From: Anaerolineales bacterium | GTDB lineage: Bacteria > Chloroflexota > Anaerolineae > Anaerolineales > UBA4823 | Assembly: GCA_022865865.1 (NCBI GenBank) | Contig: JALHTN010000079.1 | Location: 1 to 43,860 of the forward strand | Direction of reading: 5' to 3' | DNA length: 43,860 nt | Shown: piece by piece, positions 1 to 9,284 of the stretch | How positions within the stretch are numbered: the first letter of the stretch is position 1 | Layout: the number at the start of each line of letters is the position of its first letter | Program-made: the position numbers and the translations under genes | The notes under the pieces: generated by a model | Databases searched by the model: none | What the model saw: only the letters and a program-made list of their open reading frames with translations | Told to the model about the DNA's origin: nothing

Positions 1-2
1 GC

Positions 3-266
3 GAAGTGTACGTGTTGAAGCGGGATGAAGGTGGAAGGCACAAAGCGTTCTTCAGCGGCTACCGCCCACAGTTCTTCGTCCGCACCTTGGATGTGACCGG
101 AACCGTCCAACTGCCCGAAGGGGTAGAGATGGTGATGCCCGGGGATAACGTAAACCTGGAAGTGGAGTTGATCGTGCCAGTGGCTTTAGAGCAGGGCTCC
201 AAGTTCGCCATTCGTGAAGGCGGTCTCACCGTCGGCGCAGGCGTGATCACTGAGATCATTAAATAG
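3..266 (+). CDS. tuf: Elongation factor Tu, C-terminal part (5' end outside window)
   Basis: This is the last 87 codons of EF-Tu, the GTPase that delivers aminoacyl-tRNA to the ribosome in the cytoplasm. The visible part is domain 3, with the family signatures [18 protein letters not shown] and the C-terminal [18 protein letters not shown]. The frame is open to the window edge, so the start and the GTP-binding domain lie upstream. It sits 7 bases before rpsJ, the usual junction between the str operon and the S10 operon. Identity is certain from sequence; being 5' partial is a window effect, not a defect. Confidence 0.97.
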   Translation, partial: EVYVLKRDEGGRHKAFFSGYRPQFFVRTLDVTGTVQLPEGVEMVMPGDNVNLEVELIVPVALEQGSKFAIREGGLTVGAGVITEIIK

Positions 267-273
267 GAGAAAT

Positions 274-582
274 ATGGCCAAGCAGAAAATTCGGATCCGC
301 TTGAAAGCCTATGATCATCGTGTCCTTGACCAGTCTGCGAAACGCATCGTAGATACAGCAGAGCGGACTGGAGCACGTGTCGTCGGTCCTGTTCCATTGC
401 CGACAAAGATTGAGAAATTCACAGTACGTCGATCAACTTTTATCGATAAGGATTCACACGAGCACTTTGAGATCCGCACGCACAATCGGTTGATTGATGT
501 CCTTGATCCAGATTCAAAGACGATCGATATGCTGATGCGGTTGAATTTACCTGCAGGTGTCGATATTGAAATCAAGATTTAG
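274..582 (+). CDS. rpsJ: 30S ribosomal protein S10
   Basis: S10 (102 aa, normal length) belongs to the 30S head and is also known as the antitermination factor NusE. Recognisable family blocks are [16 protein letters not shown] at the N-terminus, the [14 protein letters not shown] loop and the THNRLIDV segment. An AGGAGA ribosome-binding site (267-272) lies close upstream. It follows tuf directly and is separated from rplC by an unusually large 216-base gap, so rplC and the following genes may have some separate control. Confidence 0.98.
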   Translation: MAKQKIRIRLKAYDHRVLDQSAKRIVDTAERTGARVVGPVPLPTKIEKFTVRRSTFIDKDSHEHFEIRTHNRLIDVLDPDSKTIDMLMRLNLPAGVDIEIKI

Positions 583-735
583 CTGACAGAGTACAGGAAA
601 ATCCAGCGAAGTATTTGATTAAAGGATAACGAAAACGGATCCGGTTAAGTGAAGAATTTCTGGCAGCGTAAGAACAATTCTGTACGGAAAACAAAAATAT
701 TAAATTTTCGACAGATTGATTGACTGCGTTGACCA

Positions 736-771
736 AGGGATGATGTAGCCAAGCCCATGCTAACAGTCCCT
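736..771 (+). promoter_or_regulatory. Candidate leader hairpin upstream of rplC
   Basis: In the 216-base gap between rpsJ and rplC an imperfect stem-loop can be drawn. AGGGA (736-740) pairs with TCCCT (767-771), and GTAGC (745-749) pairs with GCTAAC (759-764) with one bulged base; the loop is about 9 bases. It ends about 13 bases before the AGGAGA ribosome-binding site of rplC (785-790). The position fits an autoregulatory leader or a processing hairpin, but I cannot match it to a known ribosomal-protein leader class. The rest of the gap (583-735) is AT-rich and shows no convincing promoter. Confidence 0.35.
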
Positions 772-798
772 AAAAATTGTAATTAGGAGAAAATTGAG

Positions 799-1431
799 AT
801 GATGAAAGGGCTTATTGGAAAGAAAATCGGTATGACCCAGATTTTCGATGAGAGTGGACGGGCGGTCCCAATAACACTCATTGAAGCTGGGCCTTGCTAT
901 GTTACCCAAGTTCGCCAACCCGAGAGAGATGGGTACAATGCTGTCCAACTGGGTTTCGAAGAAGTGAAACCTAAGCATCTAACCGGTGGACAATTGGGAC
1001 ATTTGAAGACCAGTGAATTACCACCTCTTAGATTTCTACGTGAATTCCGAGTCAAGGATTCAGAGGTTAGTGAAGGAGATAAATTAGAGGTTGGGGAAGT
1101 TTTTTCTGTTGGTGACCAAGTGGATGTGGTTGGCACCAGCAAAGGTAAAGGCTTTCAAGGGGCAGTGAAGCGCCATGGTTTCCGAGGGGGACCGAAGACA
1201 CATGGTCAGTCAGATCGACAACGAGCGACAGGATCGATCGGTATGGGGACTACACCAGGACGTGTCTTCAAAGGGAAGCGTATGCCAGGTCATATGGGAT
1301 TCGAGCGCGTAACGATTCAAAATTTACGTGTTGAATATGTGGACGCTGAGCGAAATTTGCTTGGCCTTCGGGGTGCGATTCCCGGTCCCAAGGGTGGTAT
1401 CGTTATGATCAAAGAAGCGCGCAAACGGTAA
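799..1431 (+). CDS. rplC: 50S ribosomal protein L3
   Basis: L3 (210 aa) nucleates 50S assembly and reaches toward the peptidyl transferase centre. The N-terminus [15 protein letters not shown] and the central block [13 protein letters not shown] followed by [15 protein letters not shown] are diagnostic, as is the [20 protein letters not shown] region that carries the usual methylated Gln neighbourhood. Two adjacent ATGs exist (799 and 802); 799 is 8 bases from AGGAGA and was chosen. It begins the L3-L4-L23-L2 run. Confidence 0.98.
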   Translation: MMKGLIGKKIGMTQIFDESGRAVPITLIEAGPCYVTQVRQPERDGYNAVQLGFEEVKPKHLTGGQLGHLKTSELPPLRFLREFRVKDSEVSEGDKLEVGEVFSVGDQVDVVGTSKGKGFQGAVKRHGFRGGPKTHGQSDRQRATGSIGMGTTPGRVFKGKRMPGHMGFERVTIQNLRVEYVDAERNLLGLRGAIPGPKGGIVMIKEARKR

Positions 1432-1441
1432 TTGGAGCGAG

Positions 1442-2077
1442 ATGACCATGAAAGTTGATGTTGTAAATATCGAGGGTAAGAAAGTAAAGTCGGTTGAATT
1501 ACCAGCCGCAATATTTGAAGCCCCAATCAATACCAGCCTGATGCATCAAGCATATGTCAGGCAAATGGCAAATGCCCGGTTGGGCACTCATAAAACGAAA
1601 TCGCGCGGTGAGGTATCGGGTGGTGGTAGAAAACCATGGCGCCAAAAAGGCACTGGTCGTGCTCGCCAAGGTTCTATCCGCGCTCCACAGTGGGTAGGTG
1701 GAGGGAGAGTGCATACTCCCAGGCCACGTGATTACAGTCAGAAAATGCCACGCAAGATGCGGCGGGCGGCACTTCGATCTGCGTTATCCGTCAAGGCTTC
1801 AGACCAAGAAATCATCATCCTGGATGAATTCACCATTTCTGAACCGAGAACCAAAGAAATGGCTCAGATTATGAATACACTGGTCGGAGATGCCAGCGCT
1901 TTATTGCTTATCCCTGAAAAGGATGGGAATTCAGAGAAGATGAATAAAGCCGCAAATAATTTACCAGACTTAAAGTTACTTATGGCAAATTACATGAATA
2001 TTCGAGATTTGCTTGGATATGATATGGTGATTATTCCCTTAGCTGCTCTGGACGTTCTCGAATCGTACTTAGGATAA
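1442..2077 (+). CDS. rplD: 50S ribosomal protein L4
   Basis: L4 (211 aa from this start) binds 23S rRNA, and its long loop lines the peptide exit tunnel. The loop motif [28 protein letters not shown] is present in full, and the C-terminal globular domain follows. The start is ambiguous: ATG 1442 lies only 4 bases from GGAG (1434-1437), while ATG 1448 (two codons later) has 10-base spacing and gives the more typical N-terminus [10 protein letters not shown]. In other bacteria L4 represses its own operon, but no E. coli-type S10 leader is visible here. Confidence 0.97.
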   Translation: MTMKVDVVNIEGKKVKSVELPAAIFEAPINTSLMHQAYVRQMANARLGTHKTKSRGEVSGGGRKPWRQKGTGRARQGSIRAPQWVGGGRVHTPRPRDYSQKMPRKMRRAALRSALSVKASDQEIIILDEFTISEPRTKEMAQIMNTLVGDASALLLIPEKDGNSEKMNKAANNLPDLKLLMANYMNIRDLLGYDMVIIPLAALDVLESYLG

Positions 2078-2089
2078 GGAGAAACGAAG

Positions 2090-2392
2090 ATGACAACCAT
2101 TTACGATATTCTCCGGCGACCAATCATCACTGAGAAATCGAATTACCAAGCTGGTGACTTAAATCAGTACGTTTTTGAAGTCAGCCTTGATGCCACAAAA
2201 CAGATGGTAAAAGCGGCAGTAGAGACAGTATTTGATGTAGATGTGGCCCGGGTAAACATTATCAATGTTCCAGCGAAAAGAAGTCGTCGCTGGCGAAATC
2301 GTCGGGTGAAAGTTAGGCGAAGTGCGTACAAGAAAGCCATTATCACCCTCGAGCCTGGTGAGACCATCGACGTATTTGAAGGAGTACGCTAA
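2090..2392 (+). CDS. rplW: 50S ribosomal protein L23
   Basis: L23 (100 aa) sits at the exit of the peptide tunnel and is the docking site for trigger factor and SRP. Family marks are the N-terminal [11 protein letters not shown], the [11 protein letters not shown] strand and the basic loop around [17 protein letters not shown] good AAGGAGA ribosome-binding site precedes ATG 2090. Its stop codon shares one base with the rplB start (TAATG), suggesting translational coupling. Confidence 0.97.
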   Translation: MTTIYDILRRPIITEKSNYQAGDLNQYVFEVSLDATKQMVKAAVETVFDVDVARVNIINVPAKRSRRWRNRRVKVRRSAYKKAIITLEPGETIDVFEGVR

Positions 2393-3228
2393 TGGCAGTC
2401 AAGAAATATAAACCAGTTACCCCGAGTTTACGGGGCATGACTGGCTTTACCTTTGAGGAAATCACAAAATCCAAGCCTGAACGTTCTTTGGTTATACCTA
2501 AGAAACGGACCAGCGGAAGGAATATGTATGGCAGGATCACCGTTCGCCATCGTGGAGGTGGACATCGCCGGCATATCCGGCAAGTTGATTTCAAGCGGAG
2601 AAAACTTGGTATCCCGGCAAATGTTGCTGCCATTGAGTACGATCCAAACCGGACTGCCCGGATTGCCTTACTGTATTATGTGGATGGTGAGAAAAGCTAT
2701 ATCATCGCACCCTTGGATTTAAGGGTTGGTGATATTGTTCAATCCGGTCCGAAATCGGAAATCCGTCCTGGGAACAGTTTGCCAATCGCAAATATTCCTG
2801 TAGGTACGTTGGTTCATAATATTGAATTAAAAGAAGGACGTGGTGGACAGCTGGTTCGGGCTGCAGGAGGATCTGCGCAGTTGCTCGCAAAAGAAGGCGA
2901 ATATGCCCAGGTTCGATTGCCATCAGGTGAGGTTCGTTTGATCAGGCAAACATGCTATGCAACTATTGGTCAAATTGGTAACCTGGATAACAGTAATATC
3001 AAACTTGGAAAAGCAGGCAGAAAGAGGCATATGGGCATTCGCCCAACCGTGCGCGGTTCTGCAATGAGCCCACGCGACCATCCCCACGGTGGTGGTGAAG
3101 GTCGTCAACCGATTGGTCTACCGGGACCGAAAAGTCCTTGGGGAAAACCTACCTTAGGCAAGAAAACGCGCCGCAATAAAAGTACTGAGAAGTATATTGT
3201 TCGTCACCGCGGGAAAAAGAGACATTAA
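2392..3228 (+). CDS. rplB: 50S ribosomal protein L2
   Basis: L2 (278 aa, normal length) is one of the most conserved 50S proteins and is needed for subunit joining and peptidyl transfer. The N-terminal half carries [20 protein letters not shown]; the C-terminal half carries the [14 protein letters not shown] block, whose His is the classic conserved residue near the active centre. The coding start overlaps the rplW stop by one base. An 83-base gap to rpsS follows, holding only a small ACCAC/GTGGT hairpin (3260-3272). Confidence 0.98.
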   Translation: MAVKKYKPVTPSLRGMTGFTFEEITKSKPERSLVIPKKRTSGRNMYGRITVRHRGGGHRRHIRQVDFKRRKLGIPANVAAIEYDPNRTARIALLYYVDGEKSYIIAPLDLRVGDIVQSGPKSEIRPGNSLPIANIPVGTLVHNIELKEGRGGQLVRAAGGSAQLLAKEGEYAQVRLPSGEVRLIRQTCYATIGQIGNLDNSNIKLGKAGRKRHMGIRPTVRGSAMSPRDHPHGGGEGRQPIGLPGPKSPWGKPTLGKKTRRNKSTEKYIVRHRGKKRH

Positions 3229-3311
3229 TTAACCAGATTATGTTTATGATTTTATTCCAACCACATCGTGGTCCAGCGAATAAATCTTTTAGGAATGATG
3301 GAGAATAAATT

Positions 3312-3587
3312 ATGGGACGATCGTTGAAGAAGGGACCATATATTGACCCGAAATTGCTCAAGAAAATTGAGTTAATGAACGAGCGCAATGAAAAGAAAGT
3401 TATCCGCACTTGGAGCCGTGCAAGCAGCATTTTCCCTCAAATGGTTGGACACACCGTCGCGGTCCATGATGGGCGACGCCATGTTCCGATTTATATCACA
3501 GAGAACATGGTCGGTCATAAGCTCGGTGAATTCGCCCCCACGCGTACCTTTCGCGGTCACTTGGTTGAGCGCAAAATTAGGAGATAA
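3312..3587 (+). CDS. rpsS: 30S ribosomal protein S19
   Basis: S19 (91 aa) forms a complex with S13 in the 30S head and contacts the A-site region. The N-terminus [12 protein letters not shown] and the central [23 protein letters not shown] are typical, as is the C-terminal [12 protein letters not shown]. The gene lies between rplB and rplV as in nearly all bacteria. ATG 3312 follows a GGAG (3300-3303). Confidence 0.98.
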   Translation: MGRSLKKGPYIDPKLLKKIELMNERNEKKVIRTWSRASSIFPQMVGHTVAVHDGRRHVPIYITENMVGHKLGEFAPTRTFRGHLVERKIRR

Positions 3588-3590
3588 TCG

Positions 3591-3932
3591 ATGGCTGATG
3601 ATATTCGTGCGCATGCGAATTATATCTCTTACTCTCCGCAGAAGGTCCGGTTGGTAATTGACCTGGTACGGGGAAAGGATATTACGGATGCACTTGATAT
3701 GTTAAGGTTTGTGCAAAATGGTGCTGCTCAACCTGTTTCGAAAGTGCTTGCCTCTGCAATGGCAAACGCGGAAGAAAATTTTGGCGTAAGTCGTGATGAC
3801 TTATTTATTTATCAAATCTATGCTAATGTAGCACCATCTCGACGCTGGCGGAGGTTTGGAGCTCGTGGTCGGTTTAAACCCATCATTCGGAGAGCTTCTC
3901 ATATTACTGTTGTTCTACGTGAAAGGGAATAA
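3591..3932 (+). CDS. rplV: 50S ribosomal protein L22
   Basis: L22 (113 aa) binds all six 23S rRNA domains, and its beta-hairpin lines the exit tunnel beside L4. The start ADDIRAHANYISYSPQKVRLVIDLVRGKD and the end RFKPIIRRASHITVVLRE match the family; the tunnel hairpin tip is the FGARGRFKPI segment. It begins 4 bases after rpsS with an AGGAGA ribosome-binding site inside the end of rpsS. Confidence 0.97.
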   Translation: MADDIRAHANYISYSPQKVRLVIDLVRGKDITDALDMLRFVQNGAAQPVSKVLASAMANAEENFGVSRDDLFIYQIYANVAPSRRWRRFGARGRFKPIIRRASHITVVLRERE

Positions 3933-3992
3933 TAATGATGGCAAGAATCATAACCGTTTGCAGATCAGCGTTTAAGCTCGAGAGGAGTCAAA

Positions 3993-4670
3993 ATGGGTCG
4001 TAAAGTACATCCGATTGGATTTCGTTTGAAGATCAATAAAACTTGGGAAGGTCGCTGGTTTGCAGAAGGTCAGGAATACGTTGATCAGCTTCGCCAGGAT
4101 ATTGAATTGCGGAAGATGATTCGTGAAGAAACCCAAAGAGCAGGTGTCTCTCGGATCGAGATCGAACGCTTCCCTGGCAAGGTAAAAATAACAGTTCATA
4201 CCGCCAAACCTGGTATTTTGATCGGGCGAAAAGGCGAGAACGTTAAGAAATTGAGGACAAGTTTGGAAGTTTTTGTTGGAAAGAAGATTGACCTTGATAT
4301 TAAAGAGATAAAAGATCCCGATCTGGATGCTTTCCTGGTGGCGGCGAATATAGCTGATCAATTAAACCGCAGGATAAGTTATCAGCGCGCAATGAAGCGT
4401 GCGATTCAACAGTCAATGCGTCAAGGAGCACAGGGTATCCGAATAGAGGTCGCAGGTCGACTGAGCGGTGCCGAAATGGCACGGACGATCCATATGCGTG
4501 AAGGGCAGGTTCCTCGACAGACGTTGCGTGCGGATATCGATTTTGCAAAAGCAGAGGCTTTAACCACTTACGGACGGATCGGAGTTAAAGTTTGGATTTA
4601 TAAGGGTATTGTCTTGCCCGAGCTGGAAGAGTTCGTTGAGTCAACAGAAGGAGTATATGTGAGTGAGTGA
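3993..4670 (+). CDS. rpsC: 30S ribosomal protein S3
   Basis: S3 (225 aa) lies at the mRNA entry of the 30S subunit and contributes to helicase activity. It begins [14 protein letters not shown]; the type-II KH domain contains the [14 protein letters not shown] loop (about residues 72-85), and the C-terminal domain has [13 protein letters not shown] and the [10 protein letters not shown] signature. AGAGGAG (3980-3986) is a strong ribosome-binding site for ATG 3993. The 60-base gap from rplV shows nothing else. Confidence 0.98.
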   Translation: MGRKVHPIGFRLKINKTWEGRWFAEGQEYVDQLRQDIELRKMIREETQRAGVSRIEIERFPGKVKITVHTAKPGILIGRKGENVKKLRTSLEVFVGKKIDLDIKEIKDPDLDAFLVAANIADQLNRRISYQRAMKRAIQQSMRQGAQGIRIEVAGRLSGAEMARTIHMREGQVPRQTLRADIDFAKAEALTTYGRIGVKVWIYKGIVLPELEEFVESTEGVYVSE

Positions 4671-4734
4671 TCATCTCCTCGGAGAATTTTGATCCTCCAC
4701 TTGCTGATATTGTCTTAGTGAAGAGGTAGTAATT

Positions 4735-5166
4735 ATGTTAATGCCGAAGCGTGTAAAGTACAGGAAACAGATGCGTGGACGAATGCGCGGCCAAGCCCAG
4801 CGCGGCAATGAAGTCCATTTTGGTGACTTGGGATTAATGGCTTTAGAACCAGCCTGGATCTCAGCCCGTCAAATTGAGGCTGCTCGAAGAGCGATCGTGC
4901 GCTCTCTAAAGAGACGTGGGAAAGTTTGGATCAGGATATTTCCAGATAAACCTATTACGAAAAGAGCAGCTGAGACGAGAATGGGTAAGGGAAAGGGGAA
5001 TGTGGAATACTGGGCGGCTGTTGTCAAACCAGGGCGAATGATGTTTGAAGTTGGAGGTGGCTTGCCAGAGGAAACCGCTCGAGAAGCACTCCGTCTTGCA
5101 TCATATAAATTGCCGATAAAAACAAAAATAGTTACTCGTTATGGTGTTAAAGGGAGTGAAGGATGA
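4735..5166 (+). CDS. rplP: 50S ribosomal protein L16
   Basis: L16 (143 aa) helps shape the A-site and is late in 50S assembly. The start [19 protein letters not shown] and the internal [24 protein letters not shown] are diagnostic. The conserved MLMPKR start supports ATG 4735 rather than the second ATG at 4741. It is the first of four genes (rplP, rpmC, rpsQ, rplN) joined by ATGA overlaps, which implies translational coupling. Confidence 0.98.
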   Translation: MLMPKRVKYRKQMRGRMRGQAQRGNEVHFGDLGLMALEPAWISARQIEAARRAIVRSLKRRGKVWIRIFPDKPITKRAAETRMGKGKGNVEYWAAVVKPGRMMFEVGGGLPEETAREALRLASYKLPIKTKIVTRYGVKGSEG

Positions 5167-5375
5167 AAGCGTCAGAGATCAGAGACTTATCCAACTCCGA
5201 GATTTTATCGAACTTGGAAGACACCAAGGAAGAATTAATGAGGTTACGTTTCCAATTGACGACTGGAGAATTAACCGATCATACCCGCCTTAGCTATACC
5301 AGGAAAGTGATCGCAAGATATTATACGATCCTCAATGAGCGGCAGGAGGAAGAAGAATTGGAAGGTGAAGCATGA
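5163..5375 (+). CDS. rpmC: 50S ribosomal protein L29
   Basis: L29 (70 aa) is a small two-helix protein near the tunnel exit that helps recruit trigger factor together with L23. The pattern [14 protein letters not shown], then [14 protein letters not shown], then a second helix is the normal family layout. It overlaps the rplP stop by 4 bases (ATGA) and rpsQ by 4 bases. The C-terminal tail is acidic (residues after about 60), slightly longer than the shortest family members. Confidence 0.96.
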   Translation: MKASEIRDLSNSEILSNLEDTKEELMRLRFQLTTGELTDHTRLSYTRKVIARYYTILNERQEEEELEGEA

Positions 5376-5650
5376 ACAACCGTCGTCGATTAACCGGTGT
5401 TGTGACGAGCAATAAGATGGATAAATCTGTAATGGTGGTGATCACCCGTACTTATCGTCATCCGTTATATAAAAAGGTTGTCCATAGTAAAAAGGCAATT
5501 ATGGCTCATGATGAACTCGATTGTGAAATTGGAGACCAGGTAAAAATAGTGGAAAGCCGCCCCATCTCAAAGAGAAAACATTGGGTGGTTGAAGAGATTC
5601 TGCACCGCGAGATGGTCACTGAGGAAGTTGAATTGGAGGCGTCAGAATGA
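5372..5650 (+). CDS. rpsQ: 30S ribosomal protein S17
   Basis: S17 (92 aa) is a primary 16S rRNA-binding protein of the OB-fold type. Family blocks are [29 protein letters not shown] at the N-terminus and the [13 protein letters not shown] motif. The C-terminus has an acidic extension (EEVELEASE) of the kind seen in several phyla. Start and stop both overlap neighbours by ATGA. Confidence 0.97.
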   Translation: MNNRRRLTGVVTSNKMDKSVMVVITRTYRHPLYKKVVHSKKAIMAHDELDCEIGDQVKIVESRPISKRKHWVVEEILHREMVTEEVELEASE

Positions 5651-6018
5651 TTCAACATGAAAGTCGATTGAAGGTGGCGGATAATTCCGGTGCCCGAGAA
5701 ATTTTAGTGATTAATGTCCTCGGTGGGTCCTCCCGCCGTTATGGATCCATTGGAGATGTGGTCGTTGGTACTGTAAAAAGCGCAACGCCGCATGGCGGCG
5801 TAAGCAAGAGTGATATCGTCAAAGCAGTGATTGTTAGGACCGCAAAAGGGTGGCGGCGGGAAGATGGCTCGTATATCAAGTTCGATGATAATGCAGCCGT
5901 TATCTTAGATACTGATGGTCGAAATCCAAGGGGTACACGTATCTTTGGACCCGTTGCACGGGAATTACGCGAGAAGGGATATATGAAGATCGTTTCTTTA
6001 GCCCCCGAGGTACTTTAA
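5647..6018 (+). CDS. rplN: 50S ribosomal protein L14
   Basis: L14 (123 aa) forms an intersubunit bridge with 16S rRNA and is the binding site of the silencing factor RsfS. It begins [20 protein letters not shown] and ends with [29 protein letters not shown], both strongly conserved. The start overlaps the rpsQ stop by 4 bases. Confidence 0.98.
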   Translation: MIQHESRLKVADNSGAREILVINVLGGSSRRYGSIGDVVVGTVKSATPHGGVSKSDIVKAVIVRTAKGWRREDGSYIKFDDNAAVILDTDGRNPRGTRIFGPVARELREKGYMKIVSLAPEVL

Positions 6019-6048
6019 CAATCATTTGATCTCCGAGGAGCGATTAAA

Positions 6049-6378
6049 GTGAAAATGAAGATTAAAAAAGGTGACACCATAGAGGTAATTAGCGGAAGAG
6101 AGATAGATAAAGGCAGAAGAGGCGAAGTGATTCGCGTCATGCCGAAGGATAATCGTCTCGTTGCCCAGGGTGTCAATATGCGTAAAAAACACCAACGCCA
6201 AGTACAAACTCAAGGCAGAACAATTTCACCAGGGATTATTGAGTTTGAAGGATCAATTCATATCTCGAATGTGATGCTGGTTTGTCCAAAATGTGATGAG
6301 GCAACTCGAGTTGCAATTCAGCGAGAAGATGGATCCGCCCGAAGGGTATGTAAACATTGTGAGGCATTGATCGATTAA
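6049..6378 (+). CDS. rplX: 50S ribosomal protein L24
   Basis: L24 (109 aa from GTG 6049) initiates 50S assembly. The KOW motif covers KIKKGDTIEVISGREIDKGRRGEV. The C-terminus keeps a complete four-cysteine zinc ribbon (C79, C82, C101, C104) as in many bacterial L24s. GTG 6049 lies 8 bases from GAGGAG (6035-6040); an ATG at 6055 is the alternative start, two codons shorter. Confidence 0.97.
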   Translation: MKMKIKKGDTIEVISGREIDKGRRGEVIRVMPKDNRLVAQGVNMRKKHQRQVQTQGRTISPGIIEFEGSIHISNVMLVCPKCDEATRVAIQREDGSARRVCKHCEALID

Positions 6379-6402
6379 CAATCCGATCAGGAGATAATTA
6401 AA

Positions 6403-6954
6403 ATGGCTCATTACTTAAAAGAACGTTATCAGGATGAAATTACACCGACATTGATGAAATCATTAAATCTAGACAACATCATGGATGTGCCGCGAATTGA
6501 GAAAGTGGTTGTTAATATTGGAGTTGGTGAAGCTCTGGAAAATGCAAAAGCTCTAGATGGTGCAGTAGCAGATATCACCATCATCACAGGTCAGAAGCCG
6601 ATTATCACCAAGGCGAAGAAGAGTATTGCAAACTTTAAGCTAAGAGAGGGCCGTTCAATTGGCGTCAAAGTTACCTTGCGTCGTGATCGAATGTGGTCAT
6701 TTATTGACCGTTTGATCAATGTTGCTATGCCAAGAGTGCGAGATTTTCGTGGAGTATCCTTAAATTCCTTTGATGGACGTGGAAATTACACACTTGGACT
6801 TCGAGAACAATTGGTTTTTCCAGAGGTCGATTTCGACACGATAGATAAGGTACGAGGAATGGAAGTTACGATAGTGACCACTGCAAAGACCGATGAAGCT
6901 GGCTCCCAATTATTAGATCTACTCGGTATGCCCTTCAGGAAGGAAGGAAATTAG
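6403..6954 (+). CDS. rplE: 50S ribosomal protein L5
   Basis: L5 (183 aa) binds 5S rRNA and contacts P-site tRNA. Clear blocks are [40 protein letters not shown] and [25 protein letters not shown] ribosome-binding site is present before ATG 6403. The stop codon abuts the rpsN start with no gap. Confidence 0.98.
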   Translation: MAHYLKERYQDEITPTLMKSLNLDNIMDVPRIEKVVVNIGVGEALENAKALDGAVADITIITGQKPIITKAKKSIANFKLREGRSIGVKVTLRRDRMWSFIDRLINVAMPRVRDFRGVSLNSFDGRGNYTLGLREQLVFPEVDFDTIDKVRGMEVTIVTTAKTDEAGSQLLDLLGMPFRKEGN

Positions 6955-7137
6955 ATGGCGAAAACAAGCATAGTTATACGCGAACAGAGACGAAAATATC
7001 CCACTCGTGTCCGTAATCGCTGTTCCATTTGCGGACGACCACGTGGTTATATGCGGCGGTTTGGTCTTTGCCGGATTTGTTTTCGGGAATTGGCGCTGGA
7101 AGGACAAATCCCAGGTGTTGTTAAGTCTTCCTGGTAA
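6955..7137 (+). CDS. rpsN: 30S ribosomal protein S14, zinc-binding type Z
   Basis: This is the short (60 aa) zinc form of S14, with C23-x2-C26 and C39-x2-C42 forming the zinc finger around [22 protein letters not shown]14 is needed for late 30S head assembly. The zinc-free form is about 100 aa; some bacteria carry both and switch under zinc limitation, but no second copy is seen here. The start directly follows the rplE stop, with AGGAAGGA inside the end of rplE. Confidence 0.98.
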   Translation: MAKTSIVIREQRRKYPTRVRNRCSICGRPRGYMRRFGLCRICFRELALEGQIPGVVKSSW

Positions 7138-7157
7138 GAAAGCAGAGGAGTATTAGT

Positions 7158-7571
7158 ATGAGTATGACTGATCCTGTAGCGGATATGTTGACTCGGGTTC
7201 GGAATGCGATGGGAGTTGGGCATCCAACTGTAGCCATGCCAAGCTCCAAGCTAAAGGCTGAAATCGCTCGAATTCTCAAAGAAGAAGGATATATCGCTGG
7301 GTATGAGGTAGTTAATGGCGAAAGTCCGAGTCATAAAATTTTACGGTTACGCCTCCGTTATGAAGGCGAGCGGCGTTTCAGACGCCCAGTAATCACTGGA
7401 TTGGAGCGAGTTAGCACACCCGGAAGAAGGGTATATTCAGGGAAGCGTGATATTCCCTGGGTATTATCTGGCATGGGAGTTTCAATCCTCAGCACACCAA
7501 AAGGTGTAATGACTGGCCAACGAGCACGCCAACTGGGGATTGGCGGCGAAATCCTATGTAAGGTTTGGTAA
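7158..7571 (+). CDS. rpsH: 30S ribosomal protein S8
   Basis: S8 (137 aa) is a primary 16S rRNA binder that represses the spc operon in E. coli. The start MTDPVADMLTRVRNAMGVGH and the C-terminal VSILSTPKGVMTGQRARQ are diagnostic. Two start ATGs occur (7158 and 7164); 7158 is 8 bases after AGAGGAG (7143-7149) and was chosen. It ends immediately before the rplF ribosome-binding site. Confidence 0.97.
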   Translation: MSMTDPVADMLTRVRNAMGVGHPTVAMPSSKLKAEIARILKEEGYIAGYEVVNGESPSHKILRLRLRYEGERRFRRPVITGLERVSTPGRRVYSGKRDIPWVLSGMGVSILSTPKGVMTGQRARQLGIGGEILCKVW

Positions 7572-7582
7572 GGAGGATTATC

Positions 7583-8125
7583 GTGTCAAGAATCGGATTA
7601 ATGCCTGTTGTCGTACCAGATGGTGTTGATGTAAAAATCAAAGGCTCACACGTCCAAGTCAAAGGACCAAAAGGTGAACTTCAGCACACCTTTCCCGCCG
7701 CAATGGACATAAAACTCGATCAAGGCGAAGTCACCGTCAAGCGGCCTACTGATGAACCAACTCACCGCGCTTTTCACGGAATGACAAGGGCTCTGATCAA
7801 TAATATGGTTGTTGGCGTTAGCTCTGGTTTTTCTAAAGAGTTAGAGGTCAATGGGGTAGGTTATCGAGCGGGCATAGAAGATAAGAATTTGGTATTAAAT
7901 GTTGGGTTTTCCCATCCAGTGATAGTTGAACCACCGGAAGGAATTGAGTTTGAAGTTGACGAACGAACACGCAGGATCATCGTTAAAGGTTACGATAAAC
8001 AAGTGGTTGGACATGTCGCGGCGGATATCCGCAAGGTCAGACCCCCGGAACCCTATAAAGGGAAGGGAATAAAATACTTAGATGAGCGTATCCGTCGTAA
8101 GGCGGGTAAAGCAGGTAAGGTGTAA
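7583..8125 (+). CDS. rplF: 50S ribosomal protein L6
   Basis: L6 (180 aa) binds near the sarcin-ricin loop. The duplicated alpha/beta fold is seen as [12 protein letters not shown] with [17 protein letters not shown], then [25 protein letters not shown] and the C-terminal [14 protein letters not shown] and [11 protein letters not shown]. The open frame begins upstream at 7565 inside rpsH, but GTG 7583 is 6 bases from a perfect AGGAGG (7571-7576) and yields the family N-terminus SRIG; I take GTG 7583 as the start. Confidence 0.96.
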   Translation: MSRIGLMPVVVPDGVDVKIKGSHVQVKGPKGELQHTFPAAMDIKLDQGEVTVKRPTDEPTHRAFHGMTRALINNMVVGVSSGFSKELEVNGVGYRAGIEDKNLVLNVGFSHPVIVEPPEGIEFEVDERTRRIIVKGYDKQVVGHVAADIRKVRPPEPYKGKGIKYLDERIRRKAGKAGKV

Positions 8126-8129
8126 AAGT

Positions 8130-8498
8130 ATGGGAAAAAAAATAACTCGTTCAAAAGCGCGTCAGCGTAGACATTTACGGGTTCGAAAACGTATTTATGG
8201 CACGCCAGATAAACCGCGCTTAAATGTATTTCGTAGCTTATCAGAGATATATGCCCAGGTGATAGATGACGAAGCTGGGATCACGATGGTATCTGCTTCA
8301 ACAATTGACCACGAGCTCCGCAATGAATTTCCTGGAAAGACCAAAACCGAACAAGCAAAAAAGGTCGGACAGGAACTGGCTAAACGAGCCAAATCTGCTG
8401 GAATTGAACAGGTGGTTTTTGATAGATCAGGATATCGTTATATCGGTCGCGTAAAGGCGCTTGCTGATGGCGCTCGAGATGGCGGCTTGCGGTTTTAG
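8130..8498 (+). CDS. rplR: 50S ribosomal protein L18
   Basis: L18 (122 aa) is one of the 5S rRNA-binding proteins together with L5. Its signatures are [23 protein letters not shown] and the C-terminal [26 protein letters not shown]. The reading frame is open from 8082, but ATG 8130 follows AAGGTG (8117-8122) by 7 bases and gives the usual [15 protein letters not shown] start. It begins 4 bases after the rplF stop. Confidence 0.97.
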   Translation: MGKKITRSKARQRRHLRVRKRIYGTPDKPRLNVFRSLSEIYAQVIDDEAGITMVSASTIDHELRNEFPGKTKTEQAKKVGQELAKRAKSAGIEQVVFDRSGYRYIGRVKALADGARDGGLRF

Positions 8499-8519
8499 CA
8501 AGACGAATAGGAGAAAATT

Positions 8520-9053
8520 ATGCCAGATTTCAAATCCACTGAATTCGAACAAGAATTCGATGAACGTATGATCGAGATAGCTCGAGTAGCAAAAGTCGTC
8601 AAAGGAGGTCGCCGGTTTTCGTTCCGGGTGACTATTGTGGTTGGCGACAATCGCGGTAAAGTCGGCGTTGGTATTGGAAAAGCGAATACCGTGCCTGATG
8701 CCATGCGTAAAGCATCGGAGCGAGCCCGAAAAGAGATGCGTAGAATTTCCCTTTTTGGATCAACCATCCCTCACGAGGTGATTGGACGCGTCTCTGGAGC
8801 CAGGGTGCTGCTGAAACCCGCCTCACCTGGTACGGGAGTAATCGCTGGTGGTGGCGTGCGCGCCGTTTTAGAAGCTGCCGGAGTATCAGATATATTAACC
8901 AAATCACTCGGAAGTAGTAATGTCCTTAATGTTGTTTATGCAACCATGGACGCGCTCGATCAATTAAGATCTCCTGAAGAAGTGGCCAGATTGCGTGGAA
9001 AATCAGTAAAAGATGTTACTCCTTTCTGGGAGAGAAGGAAGCAAAATGCCTGA
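8520..9053 (+). CDS. rpsE: 30S ribosomal protein S5
   Basis: S5 (177 aa) acts in decoding fidelity and mRNA entry. The dsRBD-like N-terminal domain has [30 protein letters not shown], and the C-terminal domain has [35 protein letters not shown]. The AGGAGA ribosome-binding site lies 5 to 10 bases before ATG 8520. Its last 8 bases overlap the start of rpmD. Confidence 0.98.
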   Translation: MPDFKSTEFEQEFDERMIEIARVAKVVKGGRRFSFRVTIVVGDNRGKVGVGIGKANTVPDAMRKASERARKEMRRISLFGSTIPHEVIGRVSGARVLLKPASPGTGVIAGGGVRAVLEAAGVSDILTKSLGSSNVLNVVYATMDALDQLRSPEEVARLRGKSVKDVTPFWERRKQNA

Positions 9054-9276
9054 TTCGGAACCTAAAACCAAAAGAAAGACTACGGGGAAGAAGAAGACTG
9101 AGAAGCTTGTTCGGGTTACACTGGTCAAGAGTCCTATTGGGTATGAAATTTCCCAAAAACGTACTGTGAGAGCTTTAGGTTTACGGAAAATGAATCAGAC
9201 CGTGGAGCATAAGGACTCCCCAACTTTTCGCGGTATGGTGGCCAAGGTAAGCCACCTGCTTTATGTAGAAGAATAG
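9046..9276 (+). CDS. rpmD: 50S ribosomal protein L30 with N-terminal basic extension
   Basis: L30 (76 aa). The core [56 protein letters not shown] is the standard bacterial L30 fold, seen from about residue 21. It is preceded by about 20 residues rich in Lys, Arg and Thr, whereas the family norm is about 60 aa in total. ATG 9046 lies 6 bases from AAGGA (9035-9039) inside the end of rpsE; the frame is open from 9013, but that start would add more non-homologous residues. The extension is probably disordered and rRNA-binding (inference). Confidence 0.93.
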   Translation: MPDSEPKTKRKTTGKKKTEKLVRVTLVKSPIGYEISQKRTVRALGLRKMNQTVEHKDSPTFRGMVAKVSHLLYVEE

Positions 9277-9284
9277 GATCACAA

